NCBI RefSeq assembly: GCF_020405225.1
Contig: NZ_CP084472.1
Coordinates: forward strand, 1,674,001-1,738,000
DNA from: Natrinema sp. DC36
Lineage (GTDB): Archaea > Halobacteriota > Halobacteria > Halobacteriales > Natrialbaceae
DNA: 64,000 nt
Reading direction: 5' to 3'
Positions 52,497 through 60,565 of this stretch are shown in pieces. The notes beneath the pieces were generated by a model. That model saw only the letters and a program-made list of their open reading frames with translations, did not search any database and was not told the origin of the DNA. The position numbers were made by a program, and so were the translations under genes. Each line of letters begins with the position of its first letter. The stretch's first letter is position 1.

Positions 52497-53858
52497 ATGC
52501 GCGTCCGACACATCAAATCATCAACGGTTGTCGTCGAATCCGGTGACGTCTCGGTCCTCTGTGACCCCTGGATCCTCGACGGCGCGTTCTACGGTGCCTG
52601 GGCGCACTACCCACCGGTCGAGTTCGAACCTGACGACTTCGACGAGATCGACTACATCTACGTCTCGCACATTCATCCGGATCACTGCCACCGCGAAACG
52701 CTCGAGCGGCTCGACTCCGAGATCCCGGTCCTGATCCACGATTACAACTGGGACTTCCTCAGACACAACGTCGAGGCCGCCGGGTTCGAGGTCCGCGAAC
52801 TCCCTCACGGCGAGCGGATCCACCTCGGCGGCGACCTGCACGTGAACGTGCTCGCATCCGACGACTGCGATCCCGCGGTCTGTGGCAACCACTTCGCCTG
52901 TCCGTGGATGGCCGAAGACGCCAGCAGCCAGGGAGTCGACGGCTCGACGCAGATCGACTCGATGGCCGTCTTCGACGACGGCGAGCATACCGTTCTCAAC
53001 CTGAACGACTGTCGGTGGCCGATGTCTCAACGCGCTGCCGGCCGCGTGAAACGGCAGTACGGCGGGATCGATCTGGCGATGCTCCAGTACACCTTCGCCG
53101 GTGGCTATCCCCAGGGCCGGATCGATTATTCCCACGAAACGTTGATCGAAGAGCGCGAGGCCCGCCGACTCCAGTCGCTCGATAATGCCGTCGGCTTCCT
53201 CGAGTTGCTCGAGCCGGACTATTACATGCCCTTCGCCGGCAGCTACACGCTGGCGGGCGATCTCGCGGAGTTGAACGAGTACGTGGCGCGGTCGACGCGG
53301 GCACAGGCGCGCGACTATTTCGAGAGCGAAGAACAGATCGACGACGGATCCGAGTGCGTCCTCCTCAACAGCGGCGAGTGGTTCGACGTCGGCGCCGGCG
53401 AGCAGTCGGCCTCCTACACGTCGATCGATCCCGACGAGCGCCGAGCGTACATCGAGACCGAACTCGTGGACCGGGAGTTCACCTACGAGTCGGATCCGAT
53501 TCCGACCCTCGAGGCGTTCAGGGAGTACGTCCCGGCGGCCTACGAGAACTTCGACGCCAAGCGCCGCGGGATCGGGTTCGAATCGGAGACGGAAGTCGTC
53601 CTCTCGCTGGTCGACGACCACTACCTGCGGTTTACCGCGGACGGGGGCGGCCACCAAATCGTCGACGGATTGCCGGCGCGAACCGACCGGCGGCGGGTTC
53701 GAATGGAGATGGATCCTCGACTGACGCTGCGGATCCTGAAGGGGCCGCGGTACGCTCACTTCAACAACGCCTACATCGGCTCGCATCTCGGCTTTTCGAT
53801 CGAGCCGGACGTCTACGAGCGCTCCCTGTTCTACTCGATGAGTTTCCTGCACGCGTGA
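52497..53858 (+). CDS. MBL-fold hydrolase, UlaG / CMP-sialate-hydroxylase-like
   Basis: This is a 453-residue protein starting MRVRHIKSSTVVVESGDVS. The first 250 residues are an MBL domain of the UlaG-like group, beginning LCDPWILDGAFYGAWAHYPP and with an intact metal motif YVSHIHPDHCH. Further ligand candidates lie at NLNDCRWPM and MPFAGSYTL. The last 200 residues form a second domain (NSGEWFDVGAGEQSAS onward) ending ALFYSMSFLHA-like text. The layout resembles CMP-N-acetylneuraminate hydroxylase-like proteins without the Rieske domain. The substrate may be a sugar-linked or lipid phosphate ester, but this is inference. Confidence 0.75.
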   Translation: MRVRHIKSSTVVVESGDVSVLCDPWILDGAFYGAWAHYPPVEFEPDDFDEIDYIYVSHIHPDHCHRETLERLDSEIPVLIHDYNWDFLRHNVEAAGFEVRELPHGERIHLGGDLHVNVLASDDCDPAVCGNHFACPWMAEDASSQGVDGSTQIDSMAVFDDGEHTVLNLNDCRWPMSQRAAGRVKRQYGGIDLAMLQYTFAGGYPQGRIDYSHETLIEEREARRLQSLDNAVGFLELLEPDYYMPFAGSYTLAGDLAELNEYVARSTRAQARDYFESEEQIDDGSECVLLNSGEWFDVGAGEQSASYTSIDPDERRAYIETELVDREFTYESDPIPTLEAFREYVPAAYENFDAKRRGIGFESETEVVLSLVDDHYLRFTADGGGHQIVDGLPARTDRRRVRMEMDPRLTLRILKGPRYAHFNNAYIGSHLGFSIEPDVYERSLFYSMSFLHA

Positions 53859-54020
53859 GCGATTTGCCGGCCGAGAGTCGGTGACTCTTGCGATTCGCTA
53901 CCCAACGACTCGTCGAGAATTTGAGAGATGCGGCCTTCCGTCCGAACACGTGATTCTACTCGTGTATCGACGAGCGTGCTGGTCCGCGTCTGAGTGAATA
54001 CCGCGCGAGCGTAGCGAGCG

Positions 54021-54091
54021 CGGCCTTTTTGGTCCAGATTTTTGCTCCGAGCGGTTCCTCGCGAAGCGAGGAATTCCGAGGAGGAAAAAGG
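54021..54091. repeat. Palindromic repeat element, copy A (short)
   Basis: The element starts cggccttttt, continues through agatttttgc and ends ggaaaaagg. Its outer arms cctttt(t) (54024-54030) and aaaaagg (54085-54091) pair, and an inner perfect hairpin ttcctcgc-gaa-gcgaggaa lies at 54055-54073. It precedes the L21e promoter (gttttataac, 54108-54117) by about 17 bases. Copy B at 56001 shares both ends and the agatttttgc block but has a longer interior. Confidence 0.65.
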
Positions 54092-54145
54092 TGGGTGAAA
54101 TACGTGTGTTTTATAACCGTCACCGAACAAAGCGGTCGTACGACT

Positions 54146-54454
54146 ATGCCGAAATCTAATGGCCCTCGTCAGGGAACTCGGAAGAAGCTCGCGAACAGTC
54201 CTCGAGACCGCGGTACGTCGCCGCCACAGCGCGCGATTCAGGAGTACGAAGAGGGGGAGAAAGTCCACCTGAAGATCGACCCGAGCGTGTCGGACGGTCG
54301 CTACCACCCGCGCTTCGACGGTCGAACCGGTGAGGTCATCGGCAAACAGGGCAGCGCCTTCAAGGTCCAGATCGTCGACGGCAGCAAGGAGAAGACGCTG
54401 CTCGTCACCGCAGCCCACATGCGCGCACAGAACCAGGAAAAGAACCGGATCTGA
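54146..54454 (+). CDS. rpl21e: 50S ribosomal protein L21e
   Basis: This 102-residue protein belongs to the archaeal/eukaryotic large subunit. It starts [20 protein letters not shown] and continues [20 protein letters not shown] and [20 protein letters not shown], an SH3-like barrel typical of L21e. The ATG at 54146 is chosen because the longer frame runs back through the promoter and the palindromic element. The TATA-like gttttataac lies 33 bases upstream. It is followed by rpoF after six bases. Confidence 0.93.
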   Translation: MPKSNGPRQGTRKKLANSPRDRGTSPPQRAIQEYEEGEKVHLKIDPSVSDGRYHPRFDGRTGEVIGKQGSAFKVQIVDGSKEKTLLVTAAHMRAQNQEKNRI

Positions 54455-54460
54455 TCAGGA

Positions 54461-54817
54461 ATGACGATCTTCAAAGAGATCGTCGACGAGGAGTTCCTGA
54501 CGGTCTCGGAGACGAAGGAGCTGCTCGCCGACATCGAAGCCGAACGCGCGATGGACGAGGATCGCGAGCTGCGATACGAGCTCGCACGAGCGATCGAACA
54601 CGCCAACCGATTCGCCGTCCTCGAGACCGAGGAGGCTCAGGCGCTCGTCGAGGACCTGCGGGCGCTCGAGAAGGTCGACGAGGCGACGGCCTACAAGATC
54701 GCTAATCTCCTGCCCCACGACCGGGACGAACTCCGGTCGGTGTACGCACAGCAGCGCTACTCGCTGTCGGGGGACGAACTCGACGAGATTCTCAACGTCG
54801 TCGCGAAGTACGCCTGA
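54461..54817 (+). CDS. rpoF: RNA polymerase subunit F (Rpb4 homologue)
   Basis: This 118-residue protein matches archaeal RpoF, which pairs with RpoE (Rpb7) to form the polymerase stalk. It starts MTIFKEIVDEEFLTVSETKE, and the HRDC-like C-terminal region includes ATAYKIANLLPHDRDELRSV and ELDEILNVVAKYA. The gene order L21e-rpoF-DUF655 is conserved in Euryarchaeota and supports the assignment. Confidence 0.93.
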   Translation: MTIFKEIVDEEFLTVSETKELLADIEAERAMDEDRELRYELARAIEHANRFAVLETEEAQALVEDLRALEKVDEATAYKIANLLPHDRDELRSVYAQQRYSLSGDELDEILNVVAKYA

Positions 54818-54985
54818 AACGGTCTGCTGTCACTGCGTCCCGGCGCACCCGTATGGTGCATGGCGAATCGCGGATGCGTTGGAACTGACTGACAGGAGTT
54901 CGGAAGAGACGATCGACGGCATTCGAGAGACCGAATCGTCAAGTTCGGTGCCGATGTCCGTCCGACCGTCCGAGAGCGAGCCGAC

Positions 54986-54993
54986 TCTTTAAG
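54986..54993 (+). promoter_or_regulatory. TATA-like box of the DUF655 gene
   Basis: The tract tctttaag is centred 29 bases before the ATG at 55019, so DUF655 probably has its own leaderless promoter in addition to any read-through from rpoF. Confidence 0.45.
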
Positions 54994-55018
54994 TACGCCG
55001 TCGCCGTATCGGAACCTA

Positions 55019-55615
55019 ATGAGCGAAGCCGATGGCGACGAGACGGACGTTCGGCGTGCGGTCGTGTTGGATTACCTCGCACACGGGCTCTCTGACGACG
55101 GCCGACCGCAGTACGCGAAGTCACCGGCAGGCTATGCCGTCAGGATCGACGATTTTCAGCTCTATCAGGTTGCGTTCGACGAGGAGGAGCGACTGACAAT
55201 CGGAAGCGAGGTCGTCATCGAACCGCCCGCCGGGCGCGACGTCGTCACAGAGGCCCACCGTGTCGAGTACGAGGACCTCTCCTCGGGCGCGCAGTCGGAA
55301 CTCGAGTACGTCGTTGCCGATCTCGTCGAGGAGAACGAAGAACGGTTCGTCGGCTTCTACAACGACGCCCAGCCGATCACGCTGCGGCTCCACCAGCTGA
55401 ATCTGCTGCCGGGGATCGGGAAGAAGCTCCGGAACGGTATCCTCGACGAACGGAAGCGCAAACCCTTCGAGAGCTTCGAGGAGCTGTCCGAGCGGGTGTC
55501 TGGGTTGCACGATCCGGACGAGATCCTCGTCGACCGGATTCTCGAGGAGTTGCGCGACGACGATCTGAAGTACCAGACGTTCGTCGGTCGGCGCGAACAG
55601 GAGCAGAATCAGTAA
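55019..55615 (+). CDS. DUF655 protein (predicted RNA-binding, OB plus HhH)
   Basis: This is a 198-residue archaeal DUF655 protein. The first half is a small beta domain (AVVLDYLAHGLSDDGRPQYA, GSEVVIEPPAGRDVV). The second half has a helix-hairpin-helix (LHQLNLLPGIGKKLRNGILD, then RKPFESFEELSERVSGLHDP). It usually sits between rpoF and the rRNA dimethyltransferase gene ksgA and is predicted to bind RNA. Here ksgA does not follow; the next 770 bases are decayed sequence. Confidence 0.9.
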   Translation: MSEADGDETDVRRAVVLDYLAHGLSDDGRPQYAKSPAGYAVRIDDFQLYQVAFDEEERLTIGSEVVIEPPAGRDVVTEAHRVEYEDLSSGAQSELEYVVADLVEENEERFVGFYNDAQPITLRLHQLNLLPGIGKKLRNGILDERKRKPFESFEELSERVSGLHDPDEILVDRILEELRDDDLKYQTFVGRREQEQNQ

Positions 55616-55703
55616 CGGGGTCGATCGCTCGAGAGGTGTGCTCTTTCCTCACGGAAATGGTTAGATCGAGAATAGGAGTCCCCTTGGAACCGCCACCTGC
55701 CGT

Positions 55704-55895
55704 ATGGAGGTCCGCGAAGTAGCCGAGCGGGACGTGCGACGTGAGACAATCTCTATTCTGCGACAGCGTGTGTTGACGCCGATCCGGACGAGATACTCGA
55801 GTAGACTGGCGAGGACGACTACTACCTGCTCACCGGCTTCATCGGCGGCGAACTCGTCGGCATCGCGGGCGTATTCATTCAAAATAGAGTGATTC
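55704..55895 (+). pseudogene. Decayed GNAT acetyltransferase fragment
   Basis: It begins at ATG 55704 with MEVREVAERDVRRETISIL, the normal start of a haloarchaeal GNAT protein. Near 55770 the homologous frame shifts by one and continues DADPDEILE, then TAG (55802-55804, where Trp is expected), then TGEDDYYLLTGFIGGELVGI and AGVFIQ. The acetyl-CoA-binding half is missing. One frameshift, one nonsense codon and a truncation make it clearly non-functional. Confidence 0.6.
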
Positions 55896-56000
55896 CCACT
55901 GCGGTTAGGACGCAAGTGCAGCACCCGCCAGCGACCAGCAGCGCGGCGCAACGCACCGCGGACAGACGAACGGGTGATAGCCCGTGAGTCAGGGAGCGAG

Positions 56001-56131
56001 CGGCCTTTTTAGCGTAGATTTTTGCGCCGAATGGTTCCGAGCGAAGTCGTTCGAACGGCGCGAAGCGTCTTTCGTGATGACGAGAAACCTACGGTTTCTC
56101 GAACCACGAGGAATCCCGAGGGGGAAAAAGG
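56001..56131. repeat. Palindromic repeat element, copy B (long)
   Basis: It shares with copy A the left block cggccttttt..gatttttgc and the right block cccgaggggg-aaaaagg type end (arms ccttttt at 56004-56010 and aaaaagg at 56125-56131). The interior is longer and contains a perfect 9-bp hairpin cgagaaacc-tac-ggtttctcg (56081-56101), plus shorter cgaagcg units. It lies in the decayed stretch between DUF655 and the unknown gene at 56387. No gene was seen in 55900-56372. Confidence 0.65.
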
Positions 56132-56372
56132 TACGTTTGCACGCATAGTGTACACTGATTCTACCGCGATAGTCGTCCAGAGCAGATCGCTAACTCGGAC
56201 CAATTGGCACTATTAGTACCGACTCGGTAAGCAGTCGCTGCCGGAGGTCGGAACGCCTAATCCTCGTCGTCCCCCATCACGACATATGCACGACGCTGTC
56301 GGCGACACCACGCACGACTCGGCCGGGACGGCTCCGCGTCGCGAACATCGATACCGAGCAGCCGATCCTTGC

Positions 56373-56378
56373 GGAGGT
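56373..56378 (+). promoter_or_regulatory. Strong Shine-Dalgarno site deciding the start of the next gene
   Basis: The hexamer ggaggt stands eight bases before the ATG at 56387. Most genes here appear leaderless, so a clear ribosome-binding site is notable. It favours 56387 over an upstream in-frame start at 56369. Confidence 0.5.
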
Positions 56379-56386
56379 CGATACGC

Positions 56387-57031
56387 ATGAGCGCGGGCGA
56401 CGAGGTGCCGTGGACGGACGTCTCTCGGTTTCCCGACTTCCTTGAGCACCTCGAGGCGGAAGGCGGGGCCACGGTCCAGGGGATTATCGATCGGATCGAC
56501 GCCGACATCGACATGGACGGGATGGCCTACCACGACCGAGGCATCCGCGCGCCGGGCTACGACGCCACCTTCGTCCCGGAACCCGAGGGGTCGCAGGTGG
56601 TCCCGGCGTTCAGCGTCGAGGTGCACACCATCGGACCCCGGAGCGTCTGGGCTGTGTTCGACGCGACGCGCTCCTGGGATTTCTATCTCCTTCAAGCAGA
56701 CGACATCGCGGCCATCGCCTGGGTAAGCGACGAGGAGTTCAACGCCGAGGAAGCGGGGCTGTTCATGTCGAAACACGACGCGCTCGCCGCGGGCCGGTTC
56801 TCCTTCGGGACGTTCATCTACGCCGGCGAAGCATGGGAGGAACAACGCGAGTTGATCGAAGGAACGGACGCGCCGGCGTTCCTCCAGCGGGACGACGGCA
56901 GCACCCTCGTGCCGACCAGCCAGTCCGATTTCTACAATGTCGTCAACTCCACGCCGGAGGATTTCCGCACGAACGGCGGCGGCGCACCCTCCCACCTCGG
57001 CCTGCTCGAACTCGAGGTCACGATCGACTGA
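56387..57031 (+). CDS. Hypothetical soluble protein
   Basis: This is a 214-residue acidic protein with no family I recognise. It starts MSAGDEVPWTDVSRFPDFLE. There are no membrane segments, signal or cysteines. Several conserved-looking blocks suggest a single alpha/beta domain: DMDGMAYHDRGIRAPGYDA, VDATRSWDFYLLQADD-like text near 105, and FMSKHDALAAGRFSFGTFIY. It has a strong ribosome-binding site but no clear TATA nearby. It is followed by the ZIP gene after 123 bases. Confidence 0.55.
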   Translation: MSAGDEVPWTDVSRFPDFLEHLEAEGGATVQGIIDRIDADIDMDGMAYHDRGIRAPGYDATFVPEPEGSQVVPAFSVEVHTIGPRSVWAVFDATRSWDFYLLQADDIAAIAWVSDEEFNAEEAGLFMSKHDALAAGRFSFGTFIYAGEAWEEQRELIEGTDAPAFLQRDDGSTLVPTSQSDFYNVVNSTPEDFRTNGGGAPSHLGLLELEVTID

Positions 57032-57154
57032 CGATCCACGACCGACCGTACGCGGCAGTCGGGGACCGCGAAGTACCCGACCGCGTCCCAGTCACGAGCG
57101 GCAGTGTGTCCCCCGATCGCAAACGTTTTCGAGGAGGCGGCGAACCGAGTTCGT

Positions 57155-57991
57155 ATGTCACCGCTCGGTGAAGTAGTCCTCGTCGCCACAATCGCGGGCT
57201 GTACGACCGGAATCGGTGCGCTTCCGCTCTTACTCACCGATCGGATCAGTCACCGCGTCTACGACGGCTCGCTCGGTCTCGCCGCCGGCATCATGGTCGG
57301 TGCCGCCGTGTTCGCCCTCATCCTTCCCGGCCTCGAACTCGGTTCGCCGCTCGAGGTCGTCGCCGGAATCCTGGCAGGCGGCGGGTTCTTGCTCGCGGTC
57401 AACGCCATCGTCCCGCACCTGCATCTCCTGTTCCGCGGCGAGCAGGTCGAAGGCACGTCAGCGATGCGCGATCCCGCGGGCGAACTGCCGTCGAACGAGG
57501 CGCAATCCGACGATGACCCCGTCCGCGACGGGGACGGCGACGACCTGCGTCGGGCCGCGCTGGTCGGCGGGGCCGTCACCATCCACAACGTTCCCGAAGG
57601 GCTGGCGGTCGGGATCGCGTTCGCCAGCGGCGAAACGGCACTCGGGGTCGCTATTGCAACGGCAATCGCCGTCCAGAACGTCCCCGACGGGTTCGCGATG
57701 GCCGTCCCCGCGGTCAGAGCCGGGGTCTCGGCACCGCGAACGCTCCTCTACACGACGATCTCGGGCGGCGTGCCGGAGCCGATCGCCGCTGCCATCGGCT
57801 TCTCGCTGGTCGCGGTCGTCTCCGGCCTCTTCCCCGTCGCCGCCGGCTTCGCCGCGGGCGCGATGATCGCCGTCGTCTTCCGAGAACTCATCCCCTCGAG
57901 TCACGGCCACGGCTACGCGGACACCGCGACGGCGGCCTTCGTAATCGGATTCTCGGTCATGCTGGTAGTGGATACCGTCCTCGCCGTCTGA
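57155..57991 (+). CDS. ZIP-family divalent metal transporter
   Basis: This is a 278-residue membrane protein with eight helices. The ATG at 57155 (MSPLGEVVLVATIAGCTTG) is chosen. Metal-site motifs are VTIHNVPEGLAVGIAFASGE (helix 4) and AVQNVPDGFAMAVP (helix 5), with the latter Asp in place of the usual Glu. The cytosolic loop between helices 3 and 4 is acidic and contains HLHLL. Zinc or iron import is likely. The loop acid clusters fit halophilic adaptation. Confidence 0.88.
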   Translation: MSPLGEVVLVATIAGCTTGIGALPLLLTDRISHRVYDGSLGLAAGIMVGAAVFALILPGLELGSPLEVVAGILAGGGFLLAVNAIVPHLHLLFRGEQVEGTSAMRDPAGELPSNEAQSDDDPVRDGDGDDLRRAALVGGAVTIHNVPEGLAVGIAFASGETALGVAIATAIAVQNVPDGFAMAVPAVRAGVSAPRTLLYTTISGGVPEPIAAAIGFSLVAVVSGLFPVAAGFAAGAMIAVVFRELIPSSHGHGYADTATAAFVIGFSVMLVVDTVLAV

Positions 57992-58081
57992 ATCGACAGT
58001 TCCCCGTTCGCCGGCGCGATCGATATCGATCCGTCGTCACCGTTCCGAAATATTTTTCGATTGAATTATCCCGCTTCGGGT

Positions 58082-58430
58082 ATGGTCACTCGAGAGAACA
58101 AGGTCATCGCAGCCGCGTTCGTCCTCTTCGTTGCCGCCTTCGGTATCGGCGGGGCCCTCGGTCTCGAGGGGCCGATTTTCGGCGCGCTGGTCCTCGTCGC
58201 GATTCCGATCCTCGGGCCGCAGCTCTATCTCGCCGACACCGGCGACGACGAGGTCGCGCCCGAAACGCGGATCCGCGTGAGCGTGCTGCTCAGTCTCGTC
58301 CTGCTCGCGCCGATCGCTCACCGGATCCGGCCGCGAGCGAACGGTCGTCAGGGAGATCCTCCTCGTCCTGATCGTCGGGCTCCTCGCGTACGAGTTCTAC
58401 GGATATCGAAATCGAGCAGCCGATCGCTGA
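58082..58430 (+). pseudogene. Small membrane protein gene with a frameshift
   Basis: The ATG frame encodes three membrane helices (KVIAAAFVLFVAAFGIGGAL, then IFGALVLVAIPILGPQLYL, then VSVLLSLVLLAPIAH). Near 58320 this frame becomes arginine-rich, while the +1 frame resumes with GRERTVVREILLVLIVGLLA and YEFYGYRNRAADR and stops at 58428-58430. One extra base near 58322 would explain it. Restored, the product would be about 115 residues with four helices. A TATA-like aaatatttttc (58048-58058) lies 28 bases upstream. It is either a true frameshift mutation or a sequencing error. Confidence 0.55.
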
Positions 58431-58732
58431 CGCTACCCGAGACACTGACCGCGGTTTCCTCGAGCGCCGGCTCCGGATGTGCGAAACGCGTTCAAAGCGA
58501 TCGAACGCGGCGAACGGGACGGGCGACGAGCGCGCCGCCGCGGTCGCTCCAGGGGGGTCGAGCGACGTGGTAGGGTTCGGCGCGCTCGAGTGATAGGCAA
58601 TTGCGGTGTGCCGCTGTCGGAGTTGGGAGCTGACAACGGTGCCGACAGGTGTCGGCAGGCGGTACTACATCCTATACGACTATAAAATTTCCCACTGGGG
58701 CGGGGAAATAATATCGGCGACGAGAGCGGGAA
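58431..58732. other. Intergenic stretch with a possible elp3 terminator
   Basis: No gene is seen. The arms atttccc (58687-58693) and gggaaat (58703-58709) flank a GC loop, and on the minus strand the hairpin is followed by ttttata. This fits a terminator for elp3, which ends at 58733 on that strand. A short palindrome tgccgacaggtgtcggca also occurs near 58640-58657. Confidence 0.4.
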
Positions 58733-60394
58733 TCAGATCCGTTTGCTGACGTACGGTCCGTCCTGATGGTAGCCGAGCTTGTTCCGATAGTACTCTCGAG
58801 CGCCGATACCGGAGATGACGCTCAGCTTGTCGTAGCCGGCGTCGGCGGCGAGTTCCTCGGCGCGATCCATCAGACGGCGGCCGTAGCCCCGATGCTGGTG
58901 CTGATCCGTCTCGCTCTCGCTCCCCACTGTCACTTCCGAACCATAGACGTGGAGTTCCCGGATCAGGGCCGTGTTCTCGAGTTCTGGTCGAACGGGATCG
59001 TTCGGGAACCGGAGCCGGCAGAAGCCGACGAGGAGGTCCTTCTCGAAGTCCTCGAAGGAAATGAAGTGTTCCGTGCCGCCACAGGCCTCGTAGCTCATCA
59101 CGTCGAGTTCGATGTCGTCCGCCTCGTCGTCGTGCATCCCGGCTTCCCGACAGCGGATGCACTCACACTCCCAGCCGTGTTCGTCCATCCGCTTGCGGGC
59201 GAGCTGTCGGAGGTTGGACTTCCAGACGCCGGCGTCGATGAAGTCGGCCGGAATGTCCCGCTGGACGCGCTGGAGACGGGTGTATCGGGGGATCATGTCC
59301 TTGATCTCCGCGATCAGGTCCGCGGCCTCGTCGTTCCCCAAGGGCTCGTACTCGTCTTTGTGCCACCAGTCGTAGGTCGCGGTGCCCCGCACCACGAGGG
59401 TCGGATAGATCTTCAGGTAGTCGGGCTTCCACTGCTCCTGTTCGAAGAGCCGCCGGAAGTCCTCGAGACACATCTCTTTCGACATCCCGGGCTGGCCGGG
59501 CATCATGTGGAAGCCGACCTTGAACGCCGAGTCCCGCAGCCGCCGGTTGGCGTCGATCGACGCCTGCGCGCCGTGGCCGCGGTGCATATCCCTGTTGATC
59601 CGTTCGAACGTGGTCTGGACGCCGACCTCGACTTTCGTCCCGCCGAGATCGAGCATCCGATCGATCTGTTCGGGATCGCACCAGTCCGGCTTCGTCTCGA
59701 ACGTCGTTCCGATGTTGCGGATGTTCGCGGTCTCGTTTTCCGCGATGACGTCTTCGAGATACTCGAACTCGTGTTCGTCGGGATCCTCGGCGAAGCTGAC
59801 GCCCTGGGCCGGTTCGGGCTCCTTGTCGACGTCGTAATCGTTCATCGCCTCGAGCGCGCGCTTGACGAACCACTCCTGGTAGTCGTGGCTGCGGGCGGTC
59901 ATCGTTCCGCCCATCAGGATCAGTTCGACCTTGTCGACGGGGTGGCCGATCTGGCGCAGTTGCTCGAGTCGCAGCGTCACCTGTCCGTAGGGGTCGTAGT
60001 CGTTCTGCACCCCGCGGGCGGCGGCGGGTTCCTCGCCCGTGTAGCTCTGCGACGACGAGAACTCGGAGTCGGGGCCGCCGGGGCAGTAGAGACACTTGCC
60101 GTGGGGACACCGCTCGGGCGAGGTCATGATCGCGACAGGCGAGACGCCCGACGCCGTTCGGACCGGCTTGCGCTGGAGCACGGGTTCCAGGGCCTCGCGG
60201 TGCTCCTCGGCGGCGTAATCCAGCAGTTCGGAGTTCTTGGGCACCTTGGGTGCCGAGTGCTCCGAACAGGCCTCGAGCTTAGCCTTCTCGACCTCATCGC
60301 GCTCGACCTCGCCGGCGAGGATCCGCTCGACGAGCGTCTCACAGACCCGCTCGAACGCTTCGGTTTCGGTCGGTTCTGGCGTCTCGGTACTCAC
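58733..60394 (-). CDS. elp3: Elp3, tRNA uridine-34 carboxymethylation enzyme
   Basis: This 553-residue protein has a radical SAM domain and a C-terminal GNAT-like acetyltransferase domain (about 470-553, HQHRGYGRRLMDRAEELAAD). The cluster cysteines are Cys96, Cys101 and Cys104 (ERCPHGKCLYCPGG), and the domain continues ELILMGGTMTARSHDYQ. A C-terminal zinc patch (CECIRCREAGMH) precedes the GNAT domain. The start is GTG at 60394; an in-frame ATG at 60481 would add basic, unsupported residues. Archaeal Elp3 works alone to modify wobble uridine. It is divergent from the Mrp operon. Confidence 0.93.
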   Translation of the reverse strand: MSTETPEPTETEAFERVCETLVERILAGEVERDEVEKAKLEACSEHSAPKVPKNSELLDYAAEEHREALEPVLQRKPVRTASGVSPVAIMTSPERCPHGKCLYCPGGPDSEFSSSQSYTGEEPAAARGVQNDYDPYGQVTLRLEQLRQIGHPVDKVELILMGGTMTARSHDYQEWFVKRALEAMNDYDVDKEPEPAQGVSFAEDPDEHEFEYLEDVIAENETANIRNIGTTFETKPDWCDPEQIDRMLDLGGTKVEVGVQTTFERINRDMHRGHGAQASIDANRRLRDSAFKVGFHMMPGQPGMSKEMCLEDFRRLFEQEQWKPDYLKIYPTLVVRGTATYDWWHKDEYEPLGNDEAADLIAEIKDMIPRYTRLQRVQRDIPADFIDAGVWKSNLRQLARKRMDEHGWECECIRCREAGMHDDEADDIELDVMSYEACGGTEHFISFEDFEKDLLVGFCRLRFPNDPVRPELENTALIRELHVYGSEVTVGSESETDQHQHRGYGRRLMDRAEELAADAGYDKLSVISGIGAREYYRNKLGYHQDGPYVSKRI

Positions 60395-60529
60395 TACACG
60401 TGATTCGTCGCCGTTCGCGAATAAGCGTGTCGGACTCGCCGATCGAAACGGTCGGATCGGCTCGGGGGAGACCGTCGCCACCGCGGCACGGCGATTCCCG
60501 CAACCGGTCTGCCGACCGAAAGGTAACCG

Positions 60530-60535
60530 TTTAAG
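60530..60535 (+). promoter_or_regulatory. TATA-like box of the Mrp antiporter operon
   Basis: The tract tttaag lies about 34 bases before the ATG at 60566 and is the only AT-rich spot in the divergent elp3/mrp gap. Confidence 0.35.
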
Positions 60536-60565
60536 GGCGGTCTCTCCCTATCTCCGGCGTACTGA

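Noticed and set aside
58766-60403. 545-codon + strand frame antisense to elp3
   Set aside because: Elp3 is unmistakable on the minus strand; the opposite frame has no recognisable domain.
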